Assembly (NCBI RefSeq): GCF_000429645.1
Contig: NZ_KE386934.1
Coordinates: 582,751-646,750 of the forward strand
Direction of reading: 5' to 3'
Source: Niveispirillum irakense DSM 11586
GTDB lineage: Bacteria > Pseudomonadota > Alphaproteobacteria > Azospirillales > Azospirillaceae
Length of the DNA stretch: 64,000 nt
Below the pieces are notes generated by a model. The model had not been told where the DNA came from. It made no database searches and worked only from the letters and a program-made list of their open reading frames with translations. This document shows positions 40,101 through 48,652 of this stretch, piece by piece. Within the stretch, counting starts at the first letter, position 1. Each line of letters opens with the position of its first letter. Made by a program: the position numbers and the translations under genes.

Positions 40101-40338
40101 GGCGATAGGCCAGCGACAGGGCCCAGGGGCCAATGATGGAATAGACATTATCCCGCACCCAGGCATGGGTGTAATTGCCATGCACCGTGACAGCGGTGCT
40201 GGCCGGCAGAAGGCCCGTGACCGGATGCTGCCGGGAGAGGATCACCCGGTTCACATGGTCGAACAGGCGGTCCAGGGCCGCCTTCGCCCCGACATGACCA
40301 GCTTTGCCAACCCCGCGCGGCAGGGGTGATTCTACCAT
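37117..40338 (-). CDS. Bacterial homologue of phosphorylase kinase alpha/beta regulatory subunit (GH15-like)
   Basis: A 1073-residue protein whose first 450 residues read strikingly like eukaryotic PHKA/PHKB: HPVTGLLPAS, HAWVRDNVYSIIGPWAL, SIIKTMRGLLQAMMRQ, DDGWGHLQIDATSLFLLML, ADFGIWERG, LNASSIGMAKAALEAM and PRESGSKEVDAALLSVIGWP. These build a glucoamylase-like (GH15) toroid. The rest, including SEVAYINRTWTFTKPPLMV and the long helical C-terminus, also follows the PHKA/B length (about 1100-1200 residues). In animals this subunit regulates glycogen phosphorylase kinase; the bacterial role is unknown, either an alpha-glucan hydrolase/binder or a regulator. GGAAG lies before the ATG. It is divergent from malQ, which supports a glycogen/alpha-glucan role. 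Confidence 0.85.
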   Translation of the reverse strand: MVESPLPRGVGKAGHVGAKAALDRLFDHVNRVILSRQHPVTGLLPASTAVTVHGNYTHAWVRDNVYSIIGPWALSLAYRRRGDSAARARLLEQSIIKTMRGLLQAMMRQSAKVERFKRTQAPLDSLHAIYSAATGEAVAADDGWGHLQIDATSLFLLMLAQMTRSGMSLIYTMDEVAFVQNLVHYIGPAYRIADFGIWERGRKINDGAVELNASSIGMAKAALEAMQGLDLFGEDGGRVAVIHAVPDEIARARATLEALLPRESGSKEVDAALLSVIGWPAFAVDAPDLVERTRAEVLGKLGGPYGCKRFLADGHQTVLEDHARLHYETGELERFRGIESEWPLFFTYVYVTALLTGDAKGAADYREKLEDLLVLRDGEALLPELFIVPEEAVEAERAAPGSQARVPNDNVPLLWAQSLFIMGLLLDEGYLSPSDIDPLNRRAKLAPKPPVPLRLVVLAEDATVRGHLRDHGLWCQTLDQAGAAIHICHADVLVGALAELGRSPALGLTGRPPRRLGTLITACGYRFAGQPTVIVPTFVDEQDGFYFTFDTRFLVERLLSEVAYINRTWTFTKPPLMVFPVSRAMAEDANFPDLARTLADLANGNVPDLHVRGGDLADSYASARIVSLDQTAPSCPVTARPVRPGPAEAPWNFSDTPLTAEDRRWLEEADTPYLSHALHGEMNAQRHLAILSLLWHRQGADFHPDPGGPPLRHYGEALYRAAGRAGRWDIVRPLAFLLDRHDERLQDAVKEIVVRQKHVVLGGWHDHGSLVDRPVDNATIISRLGALGGDGATCMLREEMLLFSGTLIKASPELFRYTLSARPGDLLGLLCRSLGRQRGLSDAQALEILKGEGPHAILTRLRRLISRCPGMVGDFCLPVLARSCAMDRPEFALESDHWAAHALSGGDWWGWRDVTGTLLPVPEEFFMRVWAVLRHCDELAIADANQAHSRLASALLRADSTPAERDFAREVEGRLDRIANPEYRQLTVEALWAVSEVLTVHGEVHLPGLLSTDKVIAEAVARHWRLLHNRQEDAYGAAAWKAFYNLSPVVAAEHLAMAALTLAGIVAPVASAA

Positions 40339-40389
40339 AAGCTGCTTCCCGACGCTTGGGAGCGAACCTTTCGCCCACCCATGGAAAGA

Positions 40390-40402
40390 GTAACAGCGTT
40401 AC
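40390..40402. promoter_or_regulatory. Candidate operator in the PHK-like/malQ divergent region
   Basis: GTAAC-AGC-GTTAC (5-bp arms, 3-base spacer) in the 213-base region between the divergent genes. A second palindrome, ATTGCAAT, lies at 40417-40424. The first resembles LacI/GalR-type half-sites; no regulator gene is adjacent, so this is only a candidate. Confidence 0.35.
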
Positions 40403-40551
40403 CGCATCGCGCAACCATTGCAATGCAGCATGGCATGCGAAATCATGTATCTGTCTGGAGCCGGAAAGCCCGGCCACCCGTTATCGACAGGTTCCTATCG
40501 CCTCCCCGTCCCTTTTCCCCATCGGCCCTTTTCGGAAAGCCCCTATCCGTG

Positions 40552-42072
40552 ATGAGCGAACAGCGTGTAAGCGGTATCCTTCTGCATCCGACATCGCTGC
40601 CCGGCGGGCATGGCATCGGGGATATGGGGCCGGCGGCCCGCCATTTCCTGCAACAGTTGCAGGCGGCGGGTCAGGTGATCTGGCAGATATTGCCGCTGGC
40701 CCCCACCAGCCTGGGCAACAGCCCCTATTCCGCCCTGTCCAGTTTCGCGGGCAACCCGCTGCTGATCAGCTTCGATGATCTGGTGGCAGACGGTCTGGCG
40801 GCGCCCGCTTTGCTGGCCAACCTGCCGGACAATGCGGCACCGCGTGTCGATTATGACCGGGTGGCCCGTGCCAAGCTGGAAGCGCTGGACCTGGTGGCGA
40901 CGGCATTTCTGAAGCGCCGGCAGGAAGATGAACTCTGGAGCGATTTTGAGCTGTTCTGCGCCCATCATGATGCGGAATGGCTGGCGGAATATGCACTCTA
41001 TACCGTGCTGAAGGCCCGACATGGCGGGGCCGCCTGGATGGACTGGAACACGGCCTATGCCACCCGCGATCCGCTGGCGATTGAGGAGGCGCAAGAAGCC
41101 CTGTCGCATGAGATCGCCAAGATCAAGGTGCAGCAATTCCTGTTCTTCCGGCAATGGATGCGGCTGAAGGAAGATGCCAATGGGCGCGGCATCCGCATCA
41201 TGGGCGATATCCCCATTTTCGTGGCCGGCGACAGTGCCGATGTATGGTCCCGCCGCGACCTGTTCGAACTGGACGAGAATGGCCGACCGCTGGTGGTGGC
41301 CGGTGTGCCGCCGGATTATTTCAGCGCCACCGGACAACGCTGGGGCAACCCGCTCTACCGCTGGCCGGCGCACCGGGACGAGGGGTTCGCCTGGTGGTGC
41401 CGCCGCATCCATCGCACGCTGGAAACCGTCGATCTGGTCCGTATCGACCATTTCCGGGGCTTTGAGAGCTATTGGGAGATCCCCGCGACGGAGGAGACGG
41501 CCATCAATGGCCGCTGGGCACCGGCACCGGGATATGAACTGTTCCAGGCCTTGCTGGATACATGCGGCCCCCTGCCCATCGTGGCAGAGGATCTGGGCAT
41601 CATCACGCCGGCGGTGGAAAAGCTGCGCGACCATTTTGGCTTCCCCGGCATGCGGGTGCTGCCCTTTGAATGGGGGGAGGATTTCAACCCCGCCCATTAC
41701 GACCCCAATCGCTACAGCGCCAACAGCGTCTTTTATACCGGCACCCATGATAATGACACGATCATGGGCTGGTTCCGCAGCCTGGGCGGCCATGACAGCG
41801 AGCGGGGCCGCACCATCCTGGCCTATCTGGGCAGCGATGGCTGGGCACCGCAATGGGACTTCATCCGCTTCGCCCTGGGCGTCAATTCCACCATGACCAT
41901 CACGCCCCTGCAGGATCTGCTGGGCCTGGGCAGCGACGCCAGGATGAATATTCCGGGCCAGCCGGATGGCAACTGGGGATGGCGTTTGCAGGCGGAAATG
42001 CTGACCGACGGCCATCTCTCCTATCTGCGGCAATTAACGCAGGCGGCGGGAAGGCTGGGGGAAGGAATTTAA
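40552..42072 (+). CDS. malQ: 4-alpha-glucanotransferase (amylomaltase)
   Basis: A 506-residue GH77 enzyme that transfers alpha-1,4-glucan segments between maltooligosaccharides. N-terminal RVSGILLHPTSLPGGHGIGD and LAPTSLGNSPYSALSSFAG are typical. Catalytic motifs: DLVRIDHFRGFESYWEIP (nucleophile Asp in RIDHFRG), PIVAEDLGIITP (acid/base Glu) and GTHDNDTIMGWF (third Asp). The ATG at 40552 (MSEQRVSGILL) is the family start. It is divergent from the PHK-like gene and ended by a clear terminator at 42111. Confidence 0.95.
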   Translation: MSEQRVSGILLHPTSLPGGHGIGDMGPAARHFLQQLQAAGQVIWQILPLAPTSLGNSPYSALSSFAGNPLLISFDDLVADGLAAPALLANLPDNAAPRVDYDRVARAKLEALDLVATAFLKRRQEDELWSDFELFCAHHDAEWLAEYALYTVLKARHGGAAWMDWNTAYATRDPLAIEEAQEALSHEIAKIKVQQFLFFRQWMRLKEDANGRGIRIMGDIPIFVAGDSADVWSRRDLFELDENGRPLVVAGVPPDYFSATGQRWGNPLYRWPAHRDEGFAWWCRRIHRTLETVDLVRIDHFRGFESYWEIPATEETAINGRWAPAPGYELFQALLDTCGPLPIVAEDLGIITPAVEKLRDHFGFPGMRVLPFEWGEDFNPAHYDPNRYSANSVFYTGTHDNDTIMGWFRSLGGHDSERGRTILAYLGSDGWAPQWDFIRFALGVNSTMTITPLQDLLGLGSDARMNIPGQPDGNWGWRLQAEMLTDGHLSYLRQLTQAAGRLGEGI

Positions 42073-42110
42073 CGGGACACCCTGCCGCGAATATATACGT
42101 ACCCATAAAG

Positions 42111-42159
42111 AAACAGCGGAAAGATACCTCCAATAATCAGAGGCAGTTTCCGCTGTTTT
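42111..42159 (+). terminator. Rho-independent terminator of malQ
   Basis: AAACAGCGGAAA (42111-42122) pairs with TTTCCGCTGTTT (42147-42158), with CCTC/GAGG pairing inside the loop, and ends in TTTT. It lies 39 bases after the malQ stop and can also work partly on the minus strand. Confidence 0.85.
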
Positions 42160-42197
42160 AGAGATAAAAAAGTAATTTTTAGAATTTTGGAAGAAAT

Positions 42198-42725
42198 TTA
42201 CCCTGCGGCCATCTTAACAGCCACCTCAAGCGCCGCATCGAAGATAGCGCCTGTCGGGTTGGCCGTGGATATCTGTCCGCCATCCGTGAAAATAAGATTG
42301 ACCGAGTCAAGATCAACATTCATTTCAACAGGAGCCCAAGAACTGACGGAAATCGACTGATTGGTCGTTTGCTGCCCAAGGGTCAGTTGAACGATCACCG
42401 TATTTGGATTTACCGTCCCATCGGCCGTCATAATCGTGATCATCCCTGCAACCGACGGATTGTTCGGCTTTGAAAGGGTCAATGGTATTTGGATGCGGTC
42501 CGCATTTGGATCAACCAGAACTCCCGCTTCCAGCGTATATCCGAAACTTGCCTCGCCAGAATTTTGGGGAATGGTGTAAGTCGGATTATCACCCCACAAT
42601 GGCTCTATTACAACGCTTCCCTGATATTCATTTGTTGGACGCCCTAGAACTATACTGACATTTCCCATCCTGTTATCAATAACAATTTCACCCCTATATA
42701 CTGTTCCAGCGTAAAAGTTGCTCAT
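42198..42725 (-). CDS. Orphan beta-rich hypothetical protein
   Basis: A 175-residue protein (MSNFYAGTVYRGEIVIDNRM ...) with no signal peptide or membrane segment and a strongly strand-forming composition rich in Thr, Val, Asn and Ile (ITIMTADGTVNPNTVIVQL, GQQTTNQSISVSSWAPVEMN). It ends in a helix GAIFDAALEVAVKMAAG. I recognise no family. The ATG at 42725 has an excellent site, GGAGG five bases upstream, so I do not use 42737. Its GC content is below that of the neighbours and it is flanked by AT-rich gaps, which suggests acquisition. A perfect 12-bp palindrome lies 63 bases upstream. Confidence 0.6.
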   Translation of the reverse strand: MSNFYAGTVYRGEIVIDNRMGNVSIVLGRPTNEYQGSVVIEPLWGDNPTYTIPQNSGEASFGYTLEAGVLVDPNADRIQIPLTLSKPNNPSVAGMITIMTADGTVNPNTVIVQLTLGQQTTNQSISVSSWAPVEMNVDLDSVNLIFTDGGQISTANPTGAIFDAALEVAVKMAAG

Positions 42726-42787
42726 ATCCACCTCCATTTCCGAATTGGAGACAAAACTCTATATTTATCTATTTTTCTGTCAATATT

Positions 42788-42799
42788 TTAACGCGTTAA
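42788..42799. promoter_or_regulatory. Palindrome TTAACGCGTTAA upstream of the orphan gene
   Basis: A perfect 12-bp palindrome in an AT-rich 282-base gap (42726-43007) that otherwise holds no convincing gene. Its position, 63 bases before the start codon at 42725, suits an operator. The binding protein is unknown. Confidence 0.4.
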
Positions 42800-43007
42800 T
42801 GTTTATATTAAATCTAATTAAAATAGCGATTTCAGAAGCCATGCCATTAAAAAACTTATACAAGCATGAAAGTCCCAAAAAAGTCACAGACATCGACTTC
42901 CGTCGTCACCCATGGCGCGGCTGTCGCCTTGTTTTGTAAAGTAACTGGCCGTTGCCAAGAAATACCCGGGCGTTATCACGCCAGCATGATGGCTGCCACC
43001 AGATCCG

Positions 43008-44489
43008 CTATCGCGATGGGATGGCGGGCAGGGTCAGGGTGAAGCAGGTGCCGCGCCCCGGCGCGGTTGTGGCCTGGATGGAGCCACACAAGGTCTGGGT
43101 CACAAGATTGAAGACAATATGCAGCCCCAGACCACTGCCGCCTTCCGCCCGGTTGGTGGTGAAGAACGGATCGAACATCCGCTCCGCCACCGCAGGAACC
43201 ATGCCCCTGCCATCATCGGCAAACCGGATTTCCACCCTGTTGCCCGCAAGGGCCACGCAAGTAATGGTGATCATGCCCTCCTGCCCCGGCGGGAAAGCAT
43301 GGATCAGGGCGTTGAGAACCAGATGGGTCAGAACCTGAGACAGGGCACCGGGATAGCTGTCCATGGTCAGATCAGGCGGACATTCCACCGTAATCTGGTG
43401 CCGCTCCGCCCGCAGGCGGGGGGCAAGGCTGAGCAGTAACTCGTCTATATAGTCCAGCAGCAGAAAGGGCCGCCGCTCCGCGCTGGCCTGATCCACGGCA
43501 ACCTGTTTGAAGCTCTGCACCAGTGCAGCCGCTCGGGAAAGGTTGGACCAGATCAGGCCAGCGCTTTCGCGCAGCATGTCCTGATAGTCCAGCAGGCGGG
43601 AGCGGGTCAGTTCACCGGCAGCCAGGGTGCGGTCAAGCGCCTCCACATTGTCCCGAAGATGGGTGATCGCGGTGACGGCAACGCCCATTGGGGTGTTCAG
43701 TTCATGCGCCACACCGGCCACCAACCCGCCAAGGCTAGCCATTTTTTCTGCCTGCACCAGACTGGCCTGGGTCTCCAACAGGCTTTTATGCGCGCTTTCC
43801 ACCTCCTGCACCTGGGTAGCAAGCTGGTCACGCTGCTGGGCGATGATGGTCTCCCGGCTCCGCAGTTCCGCATTCGCCTCCTCAAGCTGGCGGTGGCGCA
43901 GAAACTCCGTCCGGCGGGAGGTGGCTAATTGATAGGCCGTGAAGGCGCCGAAAATATTCGCCAGTACATGCATGACGACCGCGACCTGTATTTGGAATGG
44001 CGTCACCCCCGAATGCGGCATGATGAAAACGATATAAAGGAAGCTGGCCGTCAACCCCCAGGCCAGCATCCAGGTCCAGCGCGTGGGCAGAAACAGATAG
44101 TTCATCAGCACCACAACCGAGATGAAAAACCCGACCGTAACGCCAACCCCCATCACATCCACCCATAAGGGGGGCGTCGCTGTCAGCAGCCAGATATAGG
44201 ACAGCATCACCAGGATGCAGACATGCCGCAGCGTATAGGTGGAGGGGCGCGCCGGTAGCAATATGATGAAAATGAGGAAGGGAAACAGCGCCAGACGCAG
44301 CGGCAGATAAACGCCAATAACCATGCCCTGCGGCATGTAGTAAAAATCCAGCGCCATCGGCAGCAGCCGCAGCGCCATTAATGCCATCAGATTGATACGC
44401 AGGCCCCGTACCTCACGCGCCAATACGGAGAGGCGGAAATCCTGCTCCATAGCAGGGTCGGTAAAGCGCCCCCATTTCTGCGTCGACAC
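43008..44489 (-). CDS. Membrane sensor histidine kinase, copy 1 (C-terminally frameshifted)
   Basis: A 493-residue kinase with about six transmembrane helices at roughly 33-185, a coiled-coil linker (EEANAELRSRETIIAQQRDQ), a HisKA-type phosphoacceptor box GGLVAGVAHELNTPMG and an HATPase domain (NALIHAFPPGQEGM, DDGRGMVPAVAERMFDPFFT, GGSGLGLHIVFNLV). GTG at 44489 has GGAGG nine bases upstream. No response regulator is adjacent. Compared with copy 2, one base is missing in the last codons (near 43023), so the protein ends TLPAIPSR instead of running 11 residues further; the DNA beyond the stop still matches copy 2. The HATPase core is intact, so activity may persist. Confidence 0.88.
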   Translation of the reverse strand: MSTQKWGRFTDPAMEQDFRLSVLAREVRGLRINLMALMALRLLPMALDFYYMPQGMVIGVYLPLRLALFPFLIFIILLPARPSTYTLRHVCILVMLSYIWLLTATPPLWVDVMGVGVTVGFFISVVVLMNYLFLPTRWTWMLAWGLTASFLYIVFIMPHSGVTPFQIQVAVVMHVLANIFGAFTAYQLATSRRTEFLRHRQLEEANAELRSRETIIAQQRDQLATQVQEVESAHKSLLETQASLVQAEKMASLGGLVAGVAHELNTPMGVAVTAITHLRDNVEALDRTLAAGELTRSRLLDYQDMLRESAGLIWSNLSRAAALVQSFKQVAVDQASAERRPFLLLDYIDELLLSLAPRLRAERHQITVECPPDLTMDSYPGALSQVLTHLVLNALIHAFPPGQEGMITITCVALAGNRVEIRFADDGRGMVPAVAERMFDPFFTTNRAEGGSGLGLHIVFNLVTQTLCGSIQATTAPGRGTCFTLTLPAIPSR

Positions 44490-44652
44490 CGGCGCTTACC
44501 TCCGCGACATTCAACCAATATGGACCCTATGTAAAAGCAACGATGCAGGCAATAGACTTACCACTTTTGCATCCTTGGCGCGAGTTTCAAGGGCTATCGC
44601 TGCGCCTGCCTGCGCGTAATAAGGCCATGCGGGCAAATATACCCGGGCGATG

Positions 44653-46185
44653 TCACGCCAGCATAATGGCTGCTCCCCGATCCGCTATCGCGATGGGGTG
44701 GCGGGGCAGGGTCAGGGTGAAGCAGGTGCCACGCCCCGGCGCGGTAGTGGCCTGGATGGAGCCACACAAGGTCTGGGTTACAAGATTAAAAACAATATGC
44801 AGGCCCAGACCGCTGCCGCCTTCAGCCCTGTTGGTGGTGAAGAACGGGTCAAACATCCGCTCCGCCACGGCGGGCACCATGCCCCTGCCATCATCGACAA
44901 ACCGGATTTCCACCTTGTCACCTGCAAGGGCCATACAGGTGATGGTGATCATGCCCTCCTGCCCCGGCGGGAAGGCATGGATCAGGGCATTGAGGACCAG
45001 GTTGGTCAGTACCTGCGATAAGGCGCCAGGATAGCTGTCCATCGTCAAGTCGCCCGGACATTCCACACCGATCCGGTGCCGTTCTGCCCGCAAACGGGGC
45101 GCGAGACTGAGCAACAGCTCGTCAATATAATCCCGCAGCAGAAAGGGTCGCCGCTCCGCGCTGGCCTGATCCACGGCAACCTGTTTGAAGCTCTGCACCA
45201 GTGCGGCGGCGCGGGACAGGTTGGACCAGATCAGGCCGGCACTTTCGCGTAAAGTATCCTGATAATCCAGCAGGTGGGAACGGGTCAGTTCACCGGCCGC
45301 CAGGGTGCGGTCCAGCACGTCCACATTATGCTGAAGATGGGTGATGGCGGTGACGGCAATGCCCATCGGCGTGTTCAATTCATGCGCCACACCGGCCACC
45401 AGACCGCCAAGGCTGGCCATCTTTTCTGCCTGCACCAGACTGGCCTGGGTTTCCAGCAAACGCTTCTGCGCCTCCTCCAACTCCTGCACCTGGGTGGCAA
45501 GCTGGTCACGCTGGAGGCCGATGATGGTTTCCCGCCGATGCAGTTCGGCATTTGCCTCTTCCAGCCGCCGCTGTTCCGCCTCCAACTGGCGCATGCGGTG
45601 AAATTCCGCCCGGCGGAGCGTGGAAAGCTGATAGGCAGTGAAGGCACCAAAAATATTGGCCAGCGTCTGCATGACGGTCGCGGTCTGGATTTGCGACGAT
45701 GGCGCACCCGTCAGCGGCATGATCCCAGCCAGATAGGCGGTGCTGGCCGCCACCCCCCATAGGACCATGTAAATCCAGCGCGTCGGCAGGAACAGATAGT
45801 TCATCAGCACGACGATCATGATGAAGAAGCTGACCGTCAGCCCGACCGGCCCCCCTTCCACCCGCAACGCCACCAGGGACGTCATGACCCAGATATAGCT
45901 GAGCAGAAACAGCGTGGCTGCATGACGCAGACCATAGAAACGCGGCCGGATCGGGATCAGCAGCGTGGCGATGATGACGCCATAAACCCCCAGCCGCAGC
46001 GGCAGGAACAGGCCGAAAATCGTCTCGTTTGAGAGATAGACGAAATCCAGCGCCAGCGGCATGAGATAGAAGAACATCAGCGCCACCAGATTGCGGCGCA
46101 AGCCCCTGACCTCCTGCTCCATCGCATGGTTGCGGAAATCCCGCTCCATGGCGCGGTCGCTGAATTCCCCCAGCAGTTTCAGCAC
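44653..46185 (-). CDS. Membrane sensor histidine kinase, copy 2
   Basis: A 510-residue paralogue of the downstream kinase, nearly identical from the phosphoacceptor box onward (GGLVAGVAHELNTPMGIAVT, GGSGLGLHIVFNLVTQTLCG) and more diverged in the six-helix sensor region. It carries an additional short coiled-coil stretch (RQLEAEQRRLEEANAEL). I place the start at GTG 46185 with AAGGGG eight bases upstream, in line with copy 1; upstream codons to 46299 look non-coding. The tandem order gshA - copy 2 - copy 1 on the minus strand points to a local duplication. The ligand and partner regulator are unknown. Confidence 0.87.
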   Translation of the reverse strand: MLKLLGEFSDRAMERDFRNHAMEQEVRGLRRNLVALMFFYLMPLALDFVYLSNETIFGLFLPLRLGVYGVIIATLLIPIRPRFYGLRHAATLFLLSYIWVMTSLVALRVEGGPVGLTVSFFIMIVVLMNYLFLPTRWIYMVLWGVAASTAYLAGIMPLTGAPSSQIQTATVMQTLANIFGAFTAYQLSTLRRAEFHRMRQLEAEQRRLEEANAELHRRETIIGLQRDQLATQVQELEEAQKRLLETQASLVQAEKMASLGGLVAGVAHELNTPMGIAVTAITHLQHNVDVLDRTLAAGELTRSHLLDYQDTLRESAGLIWSNLSRAAALVQSFKQVAVDQASAERRPFLLRDYIDELLLSLAPRLRAERHRIGVECPGDLTMDSYPGALSQVLTNLVLNALIHAFPPGQEGMITITCMALAGDKVEIRFVDDGRGMVPAVAERMFDPFFTTNRAEGGSGLGLHIVFNLVTQTLCGSIQATTAPGRGTCFTLTLPRHPIAIADRGAAIMLA

Positions 46186-46320
46186 CCAGCCAACCCCTTC
46201 CCCCCATCCCGTGGAAAGGCGCCGGCAGCCCCCACGCCCCGTTCCCAGCGGGGAATGCCACTCTAAGCAATCAGGGGGCAGCCGGCAACAGGGCCGCAAT
46301 CAACGCGCAACCAAACTGCG

Positions 46321-47688
46321 TCAGTAGGCATACTCCCGGTAGAGGGGATCGACGGAGCCAGCCCATTCCCCCTCATATTTCTCCAGCAATTCGCGGGCAA
46401 GCGTGCGGCCACTGGCCGCGATATCCACCAGCGGCTCAATGAAGTGGCTTTCATCATCGCCCATGCCGGCGGTGCGGGCGCGGGCGCGCAGCCCTTCCTT
46501 GGCGATGGCCACCACCTGCCCCGCCACATCGCGCAGGGTGCCGCCGCGAAACGGCGTGTCCAGGCCCAGGCGCGGCACATCGCGGCGCAAAGAAGCCCGG
46601 TCCGCGTCCGTCCAGCCCTTGACCAGATCCCAGGCGGCATCCAGTGCCGTACCATCATAAAGCAGGCCGACCCAAAGCGCCGGCAGGGCGCAGAGCCGCG
46701 CCCAGGGGCCGGCATCGGCACCGCGCATTTCCAGATATTTCTTCAGCCGCACTTCCGGGAACATGGTCGTCATATGATCAGACCAGTCGGTCATCAGGGG
46801 CTGTTCACCCGGCAGGATGGACAGCTTCCCCTCCAGGAAATCACGGAAGGACAGGCCGGACGCATCCAGATACTGCCCGTCGCGATAAGCGAAATACATC
46901 GGTACATCGAGCGCGTAATCGACATAGCGCTCGAACCCGAATCCATCCTCGAACACGAAAGGCAGGTCACCGGTCCGGTCGGGATCGGTATCGGTCCAGA
47001 TATGGGACCGGAAGGACTGGAAGCCGTTGGGCTTGCCTTCCGTGAAGGGGCTGGCGGCGAACAGGGCCGTGGCGATGGGCTGCAAGGCCAGCGATACACG
47101 GAACTTCTTCACCATGTCCGCTTCGGACGCGAAATCCAGGTTCACCTGCACGGTGCAGGTCCGGGTCATCATGTCCAGGCCCAGGCTGCCGCGCTTGGGC
47201 ATATAGTCGCGCATGATCTTGTAGCGGCCCTTGGGCATCCAGGGGATATCGGCACGGGCCCATTTGGGATTGAAGCCCAGCCCCAGCATGCCGAAGCCCA
47301 GATCCTTGCCGATGGCGCGCACCTGGGACAGATGCTCCCCCACCTCCGCACAGGTTTCATGAATGCTGAGCAACGGGGCGCCCGACAGCTCGAACTGGCC
47401 GCCCGGTTCCAGGCTGATATTGGCCAGACCCTTGGTCAGGGCGATGATATTGTCACCTTCGCGCACCGGCTCCCAGCCGAATCGACGCTCGAACTCCCCC
47501 AGGATGGCGCCGATGCCGCCGGGACCATCATAGGGTACGGGCGTCAGGTCATCCCGACGGAAGACGAATTTCTCATGCTCCGTACCGATGCGCCAATCGG
47601 CTACCGGCTTTGATCCCTGTTCCAGATATTCGACCAATTGCCGGCGATCAGTGATCGGCGCGCCGCGCGACGTCGGGGGAGCGGACAT
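46321..47688 (-). CDS. gshA: Glutamate--cysteine ligase (plant/alphaproteobacterial type)
   Basis: A 455-residue GCS2-family enzyme making gamma-glutamylcysteine, the first step of glutathione synthesis. Motifs: [45 protein letters not shown] and [13 protein letters not shown]. Length and sequence style match the plant-type enzyme found in alphaproteobacteria rather than the E. coli type; plant enzymes are redox-regulated by disulphides, which cannot be judged here. AGGAAG lies before the ATG. It follows rsmE by 69 bases on the same strand, so co-transcription is likely. Confidence 0.94.
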   Translation of the reverse strand: MSAPPTSRGAPITDRRQLVEYLEQGSKPVADWRIGTEHEKFVFRRDDLTPVPYDGPGGIGAILGEFERRFGWEPVREGDNIIALTKGLANISLEPGGQFELSGAPLLSIHETCAEVGEHLSQVRAIGKDLGFGMLGLGFNPKWARADIPWMPKGRYKIMRDYMPKRGSLGLDMMTRTCTVQVNLDFASEADMVKKFRVSLALQPIATALFAASPFTEGKPNGFQSFRSHIWTDTDPDRTGDLPFVFEDGFGFERYVDYALDVPMYFAYRDGQYLDASGLSFRDFLEGKLSILPGEQPLMTDWSDHMTTMFPEVRLKKYLEMRGADAGPWARLCALPALWVGLLYDGTALDAAWDLVKGWTDADRASLRRDVPRLGLDTPFRGGTLRDVAGQVVAIAKEGLRARARTAGMGDDESHFIEPLVDIAASGRTLARELLEKYEGEWAGSVDPLYREYAY

Positions 47689-47757
47689 TTCGGGACTTCC
47701 TCAGGAACAGGTCGTTGATCTGGTAGCGGAGATAAGGATTGCCGATCAGAATTTGTT

Positions 47758-48537
47758 TCAAACGCGATTGGGCGGCCGTGCATCCTGCCCCGACCGGCGC
47801 CAGTCGCCCGCAGCGGCCTGCCAGACGGACAGGGCGGCGAAGGCGGCAGTGTCGGCCCGCAGCACGCGCGGCCCCAGGCCCACGCTTACCACAAAGGGCT
47901 GGCGGCGCAGGTTGAGAATTTCGTCTGGGTCAAATCCCCCCTCCGGTCCGATGAGGATTGCCGCCGGCTGATCGGCGGTCGCAGTGACGGCGGTCACCAG
48001 GGGTTGCGCATCCCCGCTCTCCGCCGCGACGAACAGGGTACGAGCTTTATCCCAATTCGCCAGCAGCCGCCCCAGGTCCACCGCTTCCGCCACGTCGGGC
48101 ACATCCAGCCTTTCGCATTGCTCCGCTGCTTCCACCGCATTGGCCCGCAGCCGGTCCAGATTGACGCGGTTGACATCGCCGCGCCGGGTGAAGACCGGGA
48201 CCAGCCGGGATGCCCCCAATTCCACCGCCTTTTCCACCACATATTCCGTCCGCCCGCCCTTCAACGGCGCAAACAGCAGCCAGGGGCCGGCGGGGGCCTG
48301 GGGGTCGGGCGCGCGGGTCTGTTCCAGCAGGCGCAATTGGCCGGCGGATTTGGTCAGCCCGTCGATCTCCGCCATAAACTCTCCGTCCCGACCATTGAAG
48401 GCCAGCACCCGGTCTCCCGGCCCCAGCCGCAGCACGGCACGCAGATAATGGGCGCGCGGCCCATCCAGCGCCGCCCCATGCGCGGGGACCAGCGGGACAT
48501 CCAGGAAAAGGCGGGTGCGGGGCAAGGGGCTGGACAT
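47758..48537 (-). CDS. rsmE: 16S rRNA (uracil1498-N3)-methyltransferase
   Basis: A 259-residue SPOUT-class methyltransferase. The N-terminal PUA-like domain includes [18 protein letters not shown] and [20 protein letters not shown]. The C-terminal knotted SAM site has [35 protein letters not shown] and [18 protein letters not shown]. It methylates U1498 in the ribosomal decoding region. It is divergent from ubiA (115-base gap) and upstream of gshA, a common alphaproteobacterial order. Confidence 0.94.
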   Translation of the reverse strand: MSSPLPRTRLFLDVPLVPAHGAALDGPRAHYLRAVLRLGPGDRVLAFNGRDGEFMAEIDGLTKSAGQLRLLEQTRAPDPQAPAGPWLLFAPLKGGRTEYVVEKAVELGASRLVPVFTRRGDVNRVNLDRLRANAVEAAEQCERLDVPDVAEAVDLGRLLANWDKARTLFVAAESGDAQPLVTAVTATADQPAAILIGPEGGFDPDEILNLRRQPFVVSVGLGPRVLRADTAAFAALSVWQAAAGDWRRSGQDARPPNRV

Positions 48538-48652
48538 GGGGCTTTACCGGCAAAATACGGACGATACGCGCACAGATAACCCGACCGCTGCGCCGGAACC
48601 AGCATGGCGATGCTTGGCACCATGGTGCGGGCGGGGTAGAGTGCGCGCCATC

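Noticed and set aside
38038..40329. A 763-codon plus-strand frame
   Set aside because: It is antisense to the PHK-like gene, with Gln/His/Arg-rich low-complexity translation and no family motif.
42841..42939. A 32-codon plus-strand frame (MPLKNLYKHESPKK...) in the AT-rich gap
   Set aside because: It is short, has no domain and only a modest AGAAG ribosome site. It could be real but cannot be supported.
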